In this document: positions 1 to 8,568 of the stretch, in pieces
How the letters are laid out: every line of letters starts with the position of its first letter
Position numbering within the stretch: the stretch's first letter is position 1
Source of the DNA: Deltaproteobacteria bacterium
Lineage (GTDB): Bacteria > Myxococcota > Myxococcia > Myxococcales > SZAS-1
Reading direction: 5' to 3'
NCBI GenBank assembly: GCA_018266075.1
Contig: JAFEBB010000047.1
Coordinates: 1 to 60,344, forward strand
DNA length: 60,344 nucleotides
Notes under the pieces: generated by a model
Told to the model about the DNA's origin: nothing
The model's input: the letters and a program-made list of their open reading frames with translations, nothing else
The model's database searches: none
Program-made: the position numbers and the translations under genes

Positions 1-10
1 TGCGTCGTCA

Positions 11-26
11 CGTGCCTTCGGGCACG
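11..26. terminator. Small UUCG-loop hairpin downstream of the PEGA kinase
   Basis: A perfect 6-bp inverted repeat CGTGCC/GGCACG closes a TTCG tetraloop, a very stable RNA hairpin. It lies about 75 bases past the stop of the minus-strand kinase, in the first 100 bases of the window, where I see no convincing gene. There is no T-tract, so a terminator role is only a suggestion. It could also belong to a gene cut off by the left edge. Confidence 0.25.
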
Positions 27-101
27 CTCCTCCTCGCTCCTCGACCTCGCCGAAAGTTCCCGGCGCGATCCGAGGTCGCCCCAACCGATCTCTGGGCTAA
101 G

Positions 102-1796
102 TCAGGGCGACTTTCGACCGAGCTTGACCTGGACCTTCTGGTCCTTGCGAGCGCTCACGAACACGCGGCGATCCGCGGGCTCGTAGCCCGCGAGCTCGAA
201 GCGCATGTCGTAGGTGAGCCCGGGGCGCACGCGGACGCTCACTGGCGTGCTGCCAAACGAGCGCTTCTCCACACTCACCTCGGCGCCGGGCGGATCCGAC
301 TCGAGCCGCACGGAGACGATGGACGGATTGTCCGGGCCATCGTCCAACACAGCGGCGACACCGGCATCGCTCTCCCCTGCATCGACGACTTCAGCGACAC
401 CCGCGTCGACGGGATCGGCTGCGCCAGCATCGGCGCCGGCGTCGTTCGCTGCCGACGTGGTCGTCGACGCGAGCACGGTGGCGCCCGCGTCGTCATGCGC
501 CTCGAGCTGCGCTTGGACGGCCGCGGGCGGAAGCTCGTCCTGCTCCTGCTCGGCCTCGCGGTCCTGCGCTTCCTCTTCTGCGGACTGCGGCTGCGGATCG
601 GCCTGCGCTTCTTCGGCCGACGCCTGCGGACGCGACACGCGGAGCCAATCCGGGCTGTACAGCGCAAGCCCAAGCGACGAACCGGCGAGCAGCAGCACCA
701 CCGCGAACACGCGATCGCCGCGGAAGGGCTTCGCGGGCGCTTCCTTCAGCGCAGCGGGCGGCGGAGGCGGCGGGGCCTTGCGCGCGGAGAGCTCGTCGAG
801 CACCAGGTTTCCGTCGACGCTGAGGATCTGCGCGTCGCTCACCTCCATCGGCGGCAACGAGAGCTTGCCCACCGGCGTCAGCCCGGACTTCTGTGCCAGC
901 TCGCTCAGCCACTTCTTGAGCTCGGTTTGCCCCGCGGGCTCGAACGAAGTCCGCGCGAGCTTCTCGATGCGCTCGAGCATCTCTTCGGCGCTGGCGAAGC
1001 GCTCGTCGCGGTCGCGCTTCATCGCCTTGAGGATCAGGTTCGAGAGGTCGTTGTCCACGCCTTCGGCGGCTTCGTCTGGCGTGGTGAACCGCGCTTCCTT
1101 GGTGCGCAAGAGCGACTCGAGCTCGGTCTTCGCGTCGAAGGGCCGCTTGCCGGTGACCATCAGGTACAGCACACAGGCCAGGGAGAAGAGGTCGCTGCGG
1201 CCGTCGATGGGCTCGCCGTCGGCCTGCTCCGGCGACATGAAGCCCACCTTGCCCTTGATCATCCCGGTGACGGTGCGCTCGCGCTTCTCGGATGCGGTGG
1301 CGATGCCGAAGTCGGTGAGCTTCACCTCGCCTTGCTCTGAAACCAGAATGTTATGCGGGCTCACGTCGCGGTGGACGATGCCCAGGCTCTTGCCGCTCTT
1401 CGTCTTGCCGTGCGCGTAGGCGAGCGCGCGGCAGGCCTCGGCGGCGATGTGGAGGGCCAGGTTGTGGGGCAGCTTCACCCCGTGGGCCTGGGCCTCGCGG
1501 AGCACGCGGTCCAGGTCCCAGCCGTCGACGAGCTCCAGGATGAGGAAGTCGCGTCCGCCGGCGCTGCCCAGGTCGAGCACCTGCACGATGTTGCTGTGCG
1601 TGAGGCTCATGACGATGTGCGCTTCGTCGACGAGCTGGTTGCGGAAGCTGGGGTCGGCAGAGACCGCCGCGCGGATGGCCTTGATGACCACCGGTCGCGC
1701 GAAGCCCGCGGCGCCGTGCTGCATGCCCAGGTAGAGCTCGGCCATGCCGCCGTCGGCGAGCTTGCGCACCACGGTGTAGCGGCCAGCGCCAGGCAT
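102..1796 (-). CDS. Ser/Thr protein kinase, membrane-anchored, with C-terminal PEGA domain
   Basis: This is a eukaryote-like Hanks kinase of 564 residues. The kinase domain covers about residues 7-280: Gly loop LADGGMAELYLG, ATP-binding K39 (VVIKAI), catalytic H142-R143-D144 (VHRDVSPHN), D162-F163-G164 and the SPE of the activation segment near 188-190. A proline-rich stretch follows (342-348), then one transmembrane helix (about 363-380), an acidic linker rich in Asp-Ala-Gly, and a PEGA domain (about 497-564; SDPPGAEVSV...GYEP). This predicts a cytoplasmic kinase with the PEGA domain outside the membrane. It starts at an ATG and is the last gene of a same-strand run; 101 bases separate it from the cytochrome P460-like lipoprotein gene upstream. 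The substrate is not evident. Confidence 0.93.
   Translation of the reverse strand: MPGAGRYTVVRKLADGGMAELYLGMQHGAAGFARPVVIKAIRAAVSADPSFRNQLVDEAHIVMSLTHSNIVQVLDLGSAGGRDFLILELVDGWDLDRVLREAQAHGVKLPHNLALHIAAEACRALAYAHGKTKSGKSLGIVHRDVSPHNILVSEQGEVKLTDFGIATASEKRERTVTGMIKGKVGFMSPEQADGEPIDGRSDLFSLACVLYLMVTGKRPFDAKTELESLLRTKEARFTTPDEAAEGVDNDLSNLILKAMKRDRDERFASAEEMLERIEKLARTSFEPAGQTELKKWLSELAQKSGLTPVGKLSLPPMEVSDAQILSVDGNLVLDELSARKAPPPPPPAALKEAPAKPFRGDRVFAVVLLLAGSSLGLALYSPDWLRVSRPQASAEEAQADPQPQSAEEEAQDREAEQEQDELPPAAVQAQLEAHDDAGATVLASTTTSAANDAGADAGAADPVDAGVAEVVDAGESDAGVAAVLDDGPDNPSIVSVRLESDPPGAEVSVEKRSFGSTPVSVRVRPGLTYDMRFELAGYEPADRRVFVSARKDQKVQVKLGRKSP
1340..1353. repeat. Near-match of the TAAC-N6-GTTA palindrome (AAAC-CAGAAT-GTTA)
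   Basis: One mismatch to the recurrent palindrome. It lies in the kinase gene at the codons for His-Asn-Ile-Leu-Val, just after the catalytic HRD, and reads AAC-ATT-CTG-GTT on the coding strand. Confidence 0.4.
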
Positions 1797-1897
1797 GACC
1801 GACCGATATCAGCACACCCGCCCTGACCGGGCCAGCCGCGCGAGGGGGCGGACGCCCGGTCGAGAAGCTTTCAATGCCAATGTTCGGACGCGCCGAC

Positions 1898-2524
1898 TCA
1901 GTAGCTGGTGAGCCGCAGCGGCGCGGCGGCCTGGGAGCCGGCGTCGTCGACGGGCGTCTGAACGTTGTCGTTGGCCACAGCCTGGGTATGGCAGCCGTTG
2001 CAGTCGCCGTTGAGCGGGCCGTAGCCGGCGTTCGGAGGCGGGCCGCTGCCGCGCCAGCCGATGGTGGCACCCGCGTCGCCGATGCGGTTCAGGCCCATCC
2101 ATTCCCAGCCGTGCGCGCCGTGCATGTAGCCGCCATCCGGATAGCCGCCGTCGACGTCGGGGTTGAAGCCGCCGCCGCGTTTGACCATGGCGTCGATGGT
2201 GAGGCCCGCGTGGATGCCGAACGTCTGGCTCTCTTTCACGAAGATGGTGCCGAGCGGCCAGGTGGTGCTGCCGTGCGGCGGGAGCTGGTTCACGTAGACG
2301 TAGCGGGTGCCCTCGCCGGTATCGCCGTCGGGGATCGTGACGACGGTCCAGGTGAAGTAGTTCTCGATGTCGGACGTGACGGCCACGAACTCCGGGCCCG
2401 CGTCGACCGGTCCGGCGTCGGCGGGCCCAGCGTCGGTCACCTCGCCCGCATCGGTCGTGGGGTTCGACTTTCCGCTGCACGCGGCGACGAACACCACGCA
2501 CGCGCCAATCGCCAACCGCTTCAT
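1898..2524 (-). CDS. Exported lipoprotein with cytochrome P460-like domain (one haem c site)
   Basis: 208 residues. A lipobox ends at C16 (VFVAAC), so this is a predicted lipoprotein. A short Asp-Ala-Gly linker follows (about 23-41). The rest resembles cytochrome P460 family proteins: a PLGTIFVKES-like strand, a MVKRGGGFNPD segment, and near the C-terminus CNGCH followed by AVAND, the usual haem c attachment and tail of that family. It is the most downstream of four exported-protein genes (after 7481-5094, 5097-3121 and 3117-2569). The spacing of 44 bases from its upstream neighbour fits one transcript. The redox role is inferred from the haem motif; the substrate is unknown. Confidence 0.68.
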   Translation of the reverse strand: MKRLAIGACVVFVAACSGKSNPTTDAGEVTDAGPADAGPVDAGPEFVAVTSDIENYFTWTVVTIPDGDTGEGTRYVYVNQLPPHGSTTWPLGTIFVKESQTFGIHAGLTIDAMVKRGGGFNPDVDGGYPDGGYMHGAHGWEWMGLNRIGDAGATIGWRGSGPPPNAGYGPLNGDCNGCHTQAVANDNVQTPVDDAGSQAAAPLRLTSY

Positions 2525-2568
2525 GATCCCGCTCGCTTTCGACGGCCGGGGTCACTCTACCGCGCCGC

Positions 2569-3117
2569 TCAGAAGGCGAGGAACGCCTGCTCCACGTCGC
2601 CCGCGCCGCAGTCGACCGTCGCCGGCGCCGAGACGTGCAAGAGAATCTGAAGATTTCCGTGCGCCACGGGCGCCGAGGGCAAGCCCGAGACCTCGGTGAG
2701 CGTGAGCTCGAAGCTGCCGGCAGGCACGGCGAGATTTCCCGCGCTGTATTCGCAGCTCGTGGCGCCCACGGCGACGGCGCTCCAGGTTTCGAGCGTGGCG
2801 TCCGTGAAGTCGCCAGCAGTCGGCGCACTCCCGAGGTCCACCTTCACGCGCAGCTGCGCGCCCGCGACGCTCGAGCTTGCCGTCAGCTGCAAGAGCCAGT
2901 CGGTGCCGCTGGTGCCGCCGAGGCTGAGCGTGCCGCAGCCACTGGAGATCGCGGCCTGGTCGCTGAAGTTTCCGGAGAACGTGGCGCTGCACGCCGGCGG
3001 GCCGGCGTCGATGAGCGAGCCCGCGTCGGTGGGACCGGCGTCGCTGTCGTTGGACGCGCTGCCGCTGCAGCCCACGAGCGCGATCGCGATTCCGAAGGTG
3101 ATGGCGAGAGCGCGCAT
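2569..3117 (-). CDS. Putative lipoprotein, unknown function
   Basis: 182 residues with a lipobox ending at C17 (IALVGC) and a DAG-type linker (about residues 26-38). The rest (about 40-182) is rich in Ser, Thr, Leu and Val, looks beta-rich, and has four Cys that could form disulfides. I do not recognise the family. It starts 3 bases after the stop of the cytochrome/propeller gene, so it is almost certainly co-transcribed and may work with the cytochromes around it. Confidence 0.7.
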   Translation of the reverse strand: MRALAITFGIAIALVGCSGSASNDSDAGPTDAGSLIDAGPPACSATFSGNFSDQAAISSGCGTLSLGGTSGTDWLLQLTASSSVAGAQLRVKVDLGSAPTAGDFTDATLETWSAVAVGATSCEYSAGNLAVPAGSFELTLTEVSGLPSAPVAHGNLQILLHVSAPATVDCGAGDVEQAFLAF

Positions 3118-3120
3118 GGG

Positions 3121-5097
3121 TCAGAGCGACTTCAGGTACTCGACGAGGTTGTCCAGATCGTCGTCGCTGAGCGAGGCGGTGTTGCCCATGTGGCCGCGCG
3201 TCTGGATGAGCACGTCGTGCAAGGTCGCGGCGCTGCCGTCGTGCAGGTACGGCGCGGAGTCGTAGACGCCGGTGAGCGAGGGCGTGTCGAACATGCACGC
3301 CGCGCGCGGATCGCCGTTCACGTCCTCGTGCGCGACGTCGGGGAACAGGCCGGTGGTCACGCAGGTGCCCACGTCGTGCAGCACCACGTTGCCTGCGAGG
3401 TCGAGCGTGGGATTGCCGCTGCCGGAGTCGGTGTGGCGCGCGCCCGAGTGGCAGCCAATGCAGCCCACGTCCTGGCTGTGGAAGATGGCGTCGCCCGCGG
3501 CGACCTTCGCGGGATCGGTCGTCGGCGGGATGGGCGCGGGGATGCCGCCGTTCACGTACGCGGCGATGGCGTCGAGCATGGGCGCGAGCAGCGGGTCGTT
3601 GGGATCGAAGTGGCCGCCCTGCTCGACGTTGATCGTGTGCCAGTAGTCCTGCACCTTGTTTCGGTCCGCGGTGCGGAAGAGGAAGCCCGTGCCGATCATG
3701 CCGCCGGCGTTGGTGGGGGTGTCGCGCGGGCCCTGCTCGAAGAGCCAGGTGACCGCGTCGCTGCGGCCCTCGATGTGGCAGGTGGCGCACGCGACCCAGT
3801 GGTTGGTGGTGATGGGCGCTTCGTCGCTGTTGGCCGAGTAGAAGAGGTGCTGGCCCAGGCGAAGCTGCGCGGGCATCGGGTCGTTCGTGGTGAGCGAGAT
3901 GGGATCGCCGTCCACCGCGAGCGCGAGGTCGTCTCCTTCGCGGGTGAGCTGAATGACGGCCACGTCGAGCGTGTTGCGCTCCACGACATACGCGCGCGTG
4001 TCGTCCGGCGCGATCGCGATGCCCTCGGGCAGGTGGCCGGGAAGTGGGCGAAGCAGCGCGGCCTCGGTGTTGCGGTGGGTGTCGACGGCGAGAACGTCCT
4101 CGCTGTCGGCGTCGACCATGAGCGCGAAGTCGCCGTCGTGCGTGAACGCGAGCGCGCGCGGCCCGGACACGATGTCCGCGAGCGCGCCGTCGATGCCGGG
4201 CACATCCTGCGCGTCGGTGGAGAGCTGCTCCACGAGCGTGCCGTCCTGGTGCAGCACCGACAGCGTGGGAAACGCAGTCGACTCGAAGTCGAGCTCGGGC
4301 TGCGCCGTGTCGGTCCCGAGCATCATGTGCACCGTCCACAGGTCGCCGGTGCCGGGCTGCTCCGCGGCGTCGTAGATGCCGCGAACCTGGCCGTGTGCGA
4401 GCCGCTTGTCGCCCCGCGGCGGCACGTCCGGGACCGGCCACGTGGTCACCAGCGAGAAGCTGGATGGATCGATCAACGACACGCCCGGGCCCAGCAGGTG
4501 GGTCACGCGCAGCTCGCCGTCGGTCGACGCTGCGAGCGCCCAGGGCTTCCGCGGGACCGTCGCCGTGGCATCCAGCGTGAGCGAGCCGAGATCGATGCGA
4601 ACGACGCGATCGTCGTTGGAGCACGCGACATACGCATCCCGGCCATCGCTCGAGGCCAAGACGCCCGCGGGCTCGCTGCAGGTTGTTAACGAATCGGTGA
4701 TGTTTCCGGTGGCGACGTCGACCCGGTAGAGCTTGCCGCTGCGCTCGCCGGTGACGAGAACCGTCTTGCCGTCGGGCGTGAGCGCGAGCGCGCGGGGCAT
4801 GACCGAAGGCGTGAACTCGCCGCCATCGGTCGACGCGATCGGGTGCGCGCCGCTGAGCAGCACCTCGTGCGTGAGCTGACGCGTGGCGAGATCCACAATG
4901 GAGATCGAGTCGAGGTCCGGGTTGGCCACGAAGAGCGTGGCGCCGTCGGCCGAGAGCGCGACGGGGCCGGAGTGCGCCGCGATCGGCGTGGGCACCGGCG
5001 AGCCGGCGTCGGGAATCGGCGGCATGGACTTCGGCGGAGACTTGTCGCGGCAGCCGGCGATCAGCGCCAGGGCGAGCAGCAGAGCAGCGCGCCTCAT
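3121..5097 (-). CDS. Lipoprotein: YVTN-type beta-propeller plus di-haem cytochrome c peroxidase-like domain
   Basis: 658 residues from the ATG at 5097. That start gives a clean lipoprotein signal (lipobox IAGC, C16) and overlaps the TGA of the upstream gene as ATGA, which points to translational coupling. Residues about 45-390 carry repeated propeller strands (for example GPVALSADGATLFVANPDLDSISIVDLATRQL). The C-terminal part has two CxxCH haem sites, CATCH and CIGCH. Near the end is the FDTPSLTGVYDSAPYLHDGS segment typical of MauG/CcpA di-haem proteins. It is predicted to be a periplasmic or surface redox enzyme. Members of this superfamily act on H2O2 or on partner proteins; which applies here cannot be read from the sequence. 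Confidence 0.82.
   Translation of the reverse strand: MRRAALLLALALIAGCRDKSPPKSMPPIPDAGSPVPTPIAAHSGPVALSADGATLFVANPDLDSISIVDLATRQLTHEVLLSGAHPIASTDGGEFTPSVMPRALALTPDGKTVLVTGERSGKLYRVDVATGNITDSLTTCSEPAGVLASSDGRDAYVACSNDDRVVRIDLGSLTLDATATVPRKPWALAASTDGELRVTHLLGPGVSLIDPSSFSLVTTWPVPDVPPRGDKRLAHGQVRGIYDAAEQPGTGDLWTVHMMLGTDTAQPELDFESTAFPTLSVLHQDGTLVEQLSTDAQDVPGIDGALADIVSGPRALAFTHDGDFALMVDADSEDVLAVDTHRNTEAALLRPLPGHLPEGIAIAPDDTRAYVVERNTLDVAVIQLTREGDDLALAVDGDPISLTTNDPMPAQLRLGQHLFYSANSDEAPITTNHWVACATCHIEGRSDAVTWLFEQGPRDTPTNAGGMIGTGFLFRTADRNKVQDYWHTINVEQGGHFDPNDPLLAPMLDAIAAYVNGGIPAPIPPTTDPAKVAAGDAIFHSQDVGCIGCHSGARHTDSGSGNPTLDLAGNVVLHDVGTCVTTGLFPDVAHEDVNGDPRAACMFDTPSLTGVYDSAPYLHDGSAATLHDVLIQTRGHMGNTASLSDDDLDNLVEYLKSL
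4687..4700. repeat. Near-match of the TAAC-N6-GTTA palindrome (TAAC-GAATCG-GTGA)
   Basis: One mismatch. It lies in the propeller/cytochrome gene at the codons for Thr-Asp-Ser-Leu-Thr, where it includes a TTA leucine codon, rare in this window. Confidence 0.35.
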
Positions 5098-7481
5098 GGC
5101 TGCACCTTCACGACGTTGAGCGTGATCGAGTCCGCGAGCGCCGCGGGCAGGTGCGCGTCGTCGATCTCGGGCACGCAATCATGCTCGCGGTCGGACGTCG
5201 GCACGCGCGGCACGCCCGGAACGGCGACGTCGGCGAGGCTCCCAATCTCACCCGTGAGCGTGCGCTCGGCCATCTCCAATCCGCCGCGCGGCAAGCCCTG
5301 CACCACGTTCACGCACTCATCGGGCCAATCGACGATGCGGTTGTCATTCGCGTCGTCCCAGCCATTGAGCACGAGCTTGTTGAGCCGACCCACGCGCGAC
5401 TCGAGCTCCAGCGCGAGCGCGCCATTGCCCGGCCGCGAGGCCTCGAGCTCGTACATGTCCCGCAGCGTCGACTGCAGCAGCGCGAAGCGGAGCGGGGTGA
5501 ACGTCACGCTGGTCACGGGCGCGGGCGTCTGGCCGTAGAGCCGCGCGTTCGCGTCGTAGAAGGTCTGCTCGAGCCGCGCGTACACCGCGAGCGCGCGCGT
5601 GCGGTAGCGGGTGTCCCCGGTCGCGAGATACGCGGCGAAGAGCCCGCGGACAGCAGCTGTGTGCGAGTCGAGCAGGTCCTGATCATCGACGTGCGCGTTC
5701 TGTGCGACGTCCCAGCCGCTCCAGGCGCGTCCGGCCTCGTCGGTGAGGTGATTCAGCAACAGGTCGCCCTCGGCGCGGATGAGCACGCCCAGGCGCTGGG
5801 TGAACGTCTGCGAAGCGTCAGCCGCGTGCAGCGGTAGCGTGTCGAGCGGCGTGGTGGCCACGGCGGTATCGGGGGTGTTGTTCGAATACAGCTTCAGCTG
5901 AGACGAGAGCGCGCGCAGCGCGGTGCGCATTCCAATCAGCGCGTAGGCCGCGTCGATGGTGGAAGCCGTCGTGCCGCGCACCGGCGCGCCCGAGCCAAGC
6001 TGCACCGAATCCACGAGCACGCCGGATTGCGGATCGCGATGGATGCGATCGAGATCCACCAAGGCCACGCGAATCATGGCCAGCGCGCGATCGTGAAGCG
6101 TGGGTTCGCCGTCGGCGAGCTGGTCGTCGGCAGGGAAGGGGTCGCCGTCGAAGTAGACCAGCGCGGGCTGCGAGCCGCCGACGTCGAGGTTGGTGGTGTC
6201 GGTGAGCGCGTAGAACGTGCCGTAGCCCGCGGCCATGCCCGAGAGATCGAGCAGGTCGCTGTCGGCCGAAGCGAGCGCGTAGCTCGGCCGCGGAAAGCCG
6301 CTCGAGTCGCTCGACTCGGTCACGCGGATGGCGCTCGGGAACCAGCGCAGCGGAGCCGTTTCGTCGTAGGCGAGTGCGTCGCTCAAGCTCGCGAACCCGG
6401 AGAGCGTGGAGCCGTCGGCCGTCGTCAGCCTGGTGAGCCACTCTTCGGCGCGGTTGTCGACCTCGAGGATGAACATCGCCGCCTGAAAGCCCTCGATGCG
6501 GCTCGAGCCGAGGAACGTTCCGGCCGCGAGCGGCGCGCCCGTGTCGTCCTCGGCGACGATGCTGTTCCCGAGCGCGCCCACGTTGCCGAGGTCGGTGCTT
6601 GCCACGCTGCTCGCGGCGGCTTCGGTCGCGTCGTGCATCACCTGCAGGTAGTTGATGGTCCAGAGCCCGTACTTCCACGCGCTGAAGCCGTCGGCGCCGG
6701 GCGTGATCGTGGGATCGATCTGTGAGGCGCGGTCGCGCAAATGGAGGGTGCTCGCGTCGCACTCGTAGTCGGCGCACAGCAGCTGCCCGCCCGCGCCCGG
6801 GTCGTCGTCGCTGGTGATGGAGCAGGAGAGGGCGACGTCGCCGGTGGGATCGATCGTCGGGTCGAAACTCTTGAATGCGTGCAGCGTGGGCCAGATGCCC
6901 GGCCAGCCCAGCGGCGTGCCCGCATCCGGCTCGAAGACGAACGCGCCCGCGGCGTTGCTCTCCTGGCTGAACTTCCACATCAGCGCGCCCAGTCGCGTCA
7001 CCGAATCGGGCCCGCCGCCGCCATCCGGGCTCACCAGCGGCGCGAACAGCAGCGAGGTGCCCGCGCCCGACTCGAGCGCCACCATGTTCATGGGCTGCTT
7101 CGAGTATTCGTACGACTCGACGCCCGAGGAGAAGCCGGGCAGGTCGATCCACGGGCCACCCGAGAGCGGCGAGGTATCAAAATACAAATCTGCGGGCAGG
7201 TGATCGCGGCTGTAGTTGGTGAGCACGCGGCCCATGGCCTCGGCAAACGGCTCGCCGGAGAGCTGCATCTCCGCGCCGGCCAGGAAGTGCTCGCGCGTGG
7301 TGAAGCGCGTGTCCACGTCGCCGGCGACGATCTTCACGGACTGTGAACCGGCGTCGACCGGCGTGACGCCACCATCGACGGGCGGTGCCGCGGGCGCCTT
7401 CGAGCTCCGACAGCCCACCGGTAGCAGGCCGAGCACCACGAGGGCGGGGAGCGCGCGGAGAGCAGAGCGAAGGCGGTGCAT
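5094..7481 (-). CDS. Large putative lipoprotein, first gene of the cytochrome operon, unknown function
   Basis: 795 residues with a lipobox ending at C24 (LLPVGC) and a short DGG/DAG linker. I do not recognise the family. The central and C-terminal parts contain runs such as YRTRALAVYARLEQTFYDANARLYG, reminiscent of helical-toroid repeats of sugar-processing proteins. That is a weak resemblance only. The gene starts at an ATG 12 bases from the edge of a Fur-box-like palindrome, and its stop overlaps the ATG of the cytochrome gene. Context makes it a likely partner or scaffold for the di-haem protein, perhaps under metal control. Confidence 0.72.
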   Translation of the reverse strand: MHRLRSALRALPALVVLGLLPVGCRSSKAPAAPPVDGGVTPVDAGSQSVKIVAGDVDTRFTTREHFLAGAEMQLSGEPFAEAMGRVLTNYSRDHLPADLYFDTSPLSGGPWIDLPGFSSGVESYEYSKQPMNMVALESGAGTSLLFAPLVSPDGGGGPDSVTRLGALMWKFSQESNAAGAFVFEPDAGTPLGWPGIWPTLHAFKSFDPTIDPTGDVALSCSITSDDDPGAGGQLLCADYECDASTLHLRDRASQIDPTITPGADGFSAWKYGLWTINYLQVMHDATEAAASSVASTDLGNVGALGNSIVAEDDTGAPLAAGTFLGSSRIEGFQAAMFILEVDNRAEEWLTRLTTADGSTLSGFASLSDALAYDETAPLRWFPSAIRVTESSDSSGFPRPSYALASADSDLLDLSGMAAGYGTFYALTDTTNLDVGGSQPALVYFDGDPFPADDQLADGEPTLHDRALAMIRVALVDLDRIHRDPQSGVLVDSVQLGSGAPVRGTTASTIDAAYALIGMRTALRALSSQLKLYSNNTPDTAVATTPLDTLPLHAADASQTFTQRLGVLIRAEGDLLLNHLTDEAGRAWSGWDVAQNAHVDDQDLLDSHTAAVRGLFAAYLATGDTRYRTRALAVYARLEQTFYDANARLYGQTPAPVTSVTFTPLRFALLQSTLRDMYELEASRPGNGALALELESRVGRLNKLVLNGWDDANDNRIVDWPDECVNVVQGLPRGGLEMAERTLTGEIGSLADVAVPGVPRVPTSDREHDCVPEIDDAHLPAALADSITLNVVKVQP

Positions 7482-7492
7482 GGGCTTTCAAC

Positions 7493-7519
7493 TGAAAATG
7501 ATTCTGCGAATCAATATCA
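7493..7519. promoter_or_regulatory. Fur-box-like inverted repeat upstream of the lipoprotein/cytochrome operon
   Basis: Two 12-base arms, TGAAAATGATTC and GAATCAATATCA, flank a TGC centre and match at 10 of 12 positions. The half-site TGA(A/T)AATGATT is close to the known Fur consensus (GATAATGAT and its mirror). The site stands out as AT-rich and lies 12-38 bases upstream of the ATG at 7481, where a bound repressor would block initiation. A related Fur-family regulator (Zur, PerR, Mur) is equally possible. Confidence 0.5.
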
Positions 7520-7633
7520 AAATCACGCGCCGGTCAAGCGACATCATGCCCCGGACGGGCGAGGAGCCGAATGGCCCCTCGGGCCGCGCGGTTCGCCTTG
7601 ACGGAGAAAGAGGGCGAATCGTAAGTCCACGCC

Positions 7634-8557
7634 ATGACCTCGCACCTGTTGGGGACCGAAGGGCTCGCGCGCGAGGAGCTTGTGGCGCTGCTCGACCACG
7701 CCAAGCTCTGCAAGGCGCTCCTGACTCAGCCCGCGGGCAAGGTGCAGACGCTGCGAGGCAAGCTGGTGGTGAACCTCTTCTTCGAGGCCTCCACGCGCAC
7801 GCGCACCAGCTTCGAGATCGCGGCCAAGAAGCTCGCCGCCGACGCCGTGAACTGGACGAGCTCCGGCTCCAGCACCAGCAAGGGCGAGACGCTCTTCGAC
7901 ACCGTGAAGAACATCGAGGCCATGGGCCCCGACGCCATCGTCATTCGCCACGCGGCGAGCGGGGCGGCGCACCTGGTCTCCCAGCGCGTGCAGTGCGCCG
8001 TGGTCAATGCCGGCGACGGTGCCCATGAGCACCCGACCCAGGCGCTGCTCGACGCGTTCACGCTGCGCGAGCGCTGGGGCTCGCTCGAGGGCCGCACGGT
8101 GGCCATCGTCGGCGACATCGCTCACTCACGCGTGGCGCGCTCGAACATCTACGCGCTGCGCGCGCTGGGCGCGAAGGTGCGCGTGTGCGGGCCGCCCACG
8201 CTGATGCCGCGCGGCATCGAGGCGCTGGGCTGCATGGCGACGACGTCCTTGGCCAAGGCGCTCGAGGGCGCCGACGCCGCGATGATGCTGCGCATCCAGC
8301 TCGAGCGCATCGGCGATTCGCGGTTCCCGACCACGCGCGAGTACAGCAAGCTCTTCGGGCTGGGGCTGAAGAACGTGCAGCTCCTGCCCGAGCACGCGCT
8401 CATCCTGCATCCCGGGCCGATCAACCGGGGCGTGGAGCTCGCGCCGGAGGTGGCGGACGGCCCGCGCTCGGTGATCCTCGACCAGGTCGAAAACGGCGTG
8501 GCCGTGCGCATGGCCGTGCTCCACAAGCTCGTGGCGCCGACCGTCGCGCTCGCTTAA
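7634..8557 (+). CDS. pyrB: Aspartate carbamoyltransferase, catalytic subunit
   Basis: 307 residues, the normal length for the family. The enzyme condenses carbamoyl phosphate and L-aspartate in pyrimidine synthesis. The carbamoyl-phosphate motif FFEASTRTRTSFE (about 49-61), the HPTQALLD motif and the HPGPINRGVE segment near the C-terminus are all present. It starts at an ATG with a weak ribosome site, divergent from the lipoprotein operon. No pyrI or pyrC is adjacent. The window also holds carB, which makes the carbamoyl phosphate, about 6.5 kb away. Confidence 0.95.
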   Translation: MTSHLLGTEGLAREELVALLDHAKLCKALLTQPAGKVQTLRGKLVVNLFFEASTRTRTSFEIAAKKLAADAVNWTSSGSSTSKGETLFDTVKNIEAMGPDAIVIRHAASGAAHLVSQRVQCAVVNAGDGAHEHPTQALLDAFTLRERWGSLEGRTVAIVGDIAHSRVARSNIYALRALGAKVRVCGPPTLMPRGIEALGCMATTSLAKALEGADAAMMLRIQLERIGDSRFPTTREYSKLFGLGLKNVQLLPEHALILHPGPINRGVELAPEVADGPRSVILDQVENGVAVRMAVLHKLVAPTVALA

Positions 8558-8568
8558 CCAAAGGGTTA
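8555..8568. repeat. TAAC-N6-GTTA palindrome joining two convergent stop codons
   Basis: An exact copy (spacer CAAAGG) within the longer palindrome TTAACC-AAAG-GGTTAA at 8554-8569. The TAA stop of pyrB (8555-8557) and the TAA stop of the convergent gene (8566-8568, read on the minus strand) are its two ends. Confidence 0.6.

Noticed and set aside
12-1340. Long open frame antisense to the PEGA kinase
   Set aside because: Its product is Arg/Ala-rich low complexity with no motif, while the opposite strand encodes a complete kinase. Such shadow frames are expected in GC-rich DNA and recur antisense to most genes here (for example opposite carB and argJ-argB).
7573-7585. GGCCC-CTC-GGGCC hairpin as a pyrimidine attenuator before pyrB
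   Set aside because: The stem is only 5 bp, has no T-tract and no PyrR-type anti-hairpin, and such GC stems are common by chance.
7598-7626. Sigma-70-like promoter TTGACG-N17-GTAAGT upstream of pyrB
   Set aside because: The -10 box matches at only three of six positions and the predicted start would leave almost no leader.
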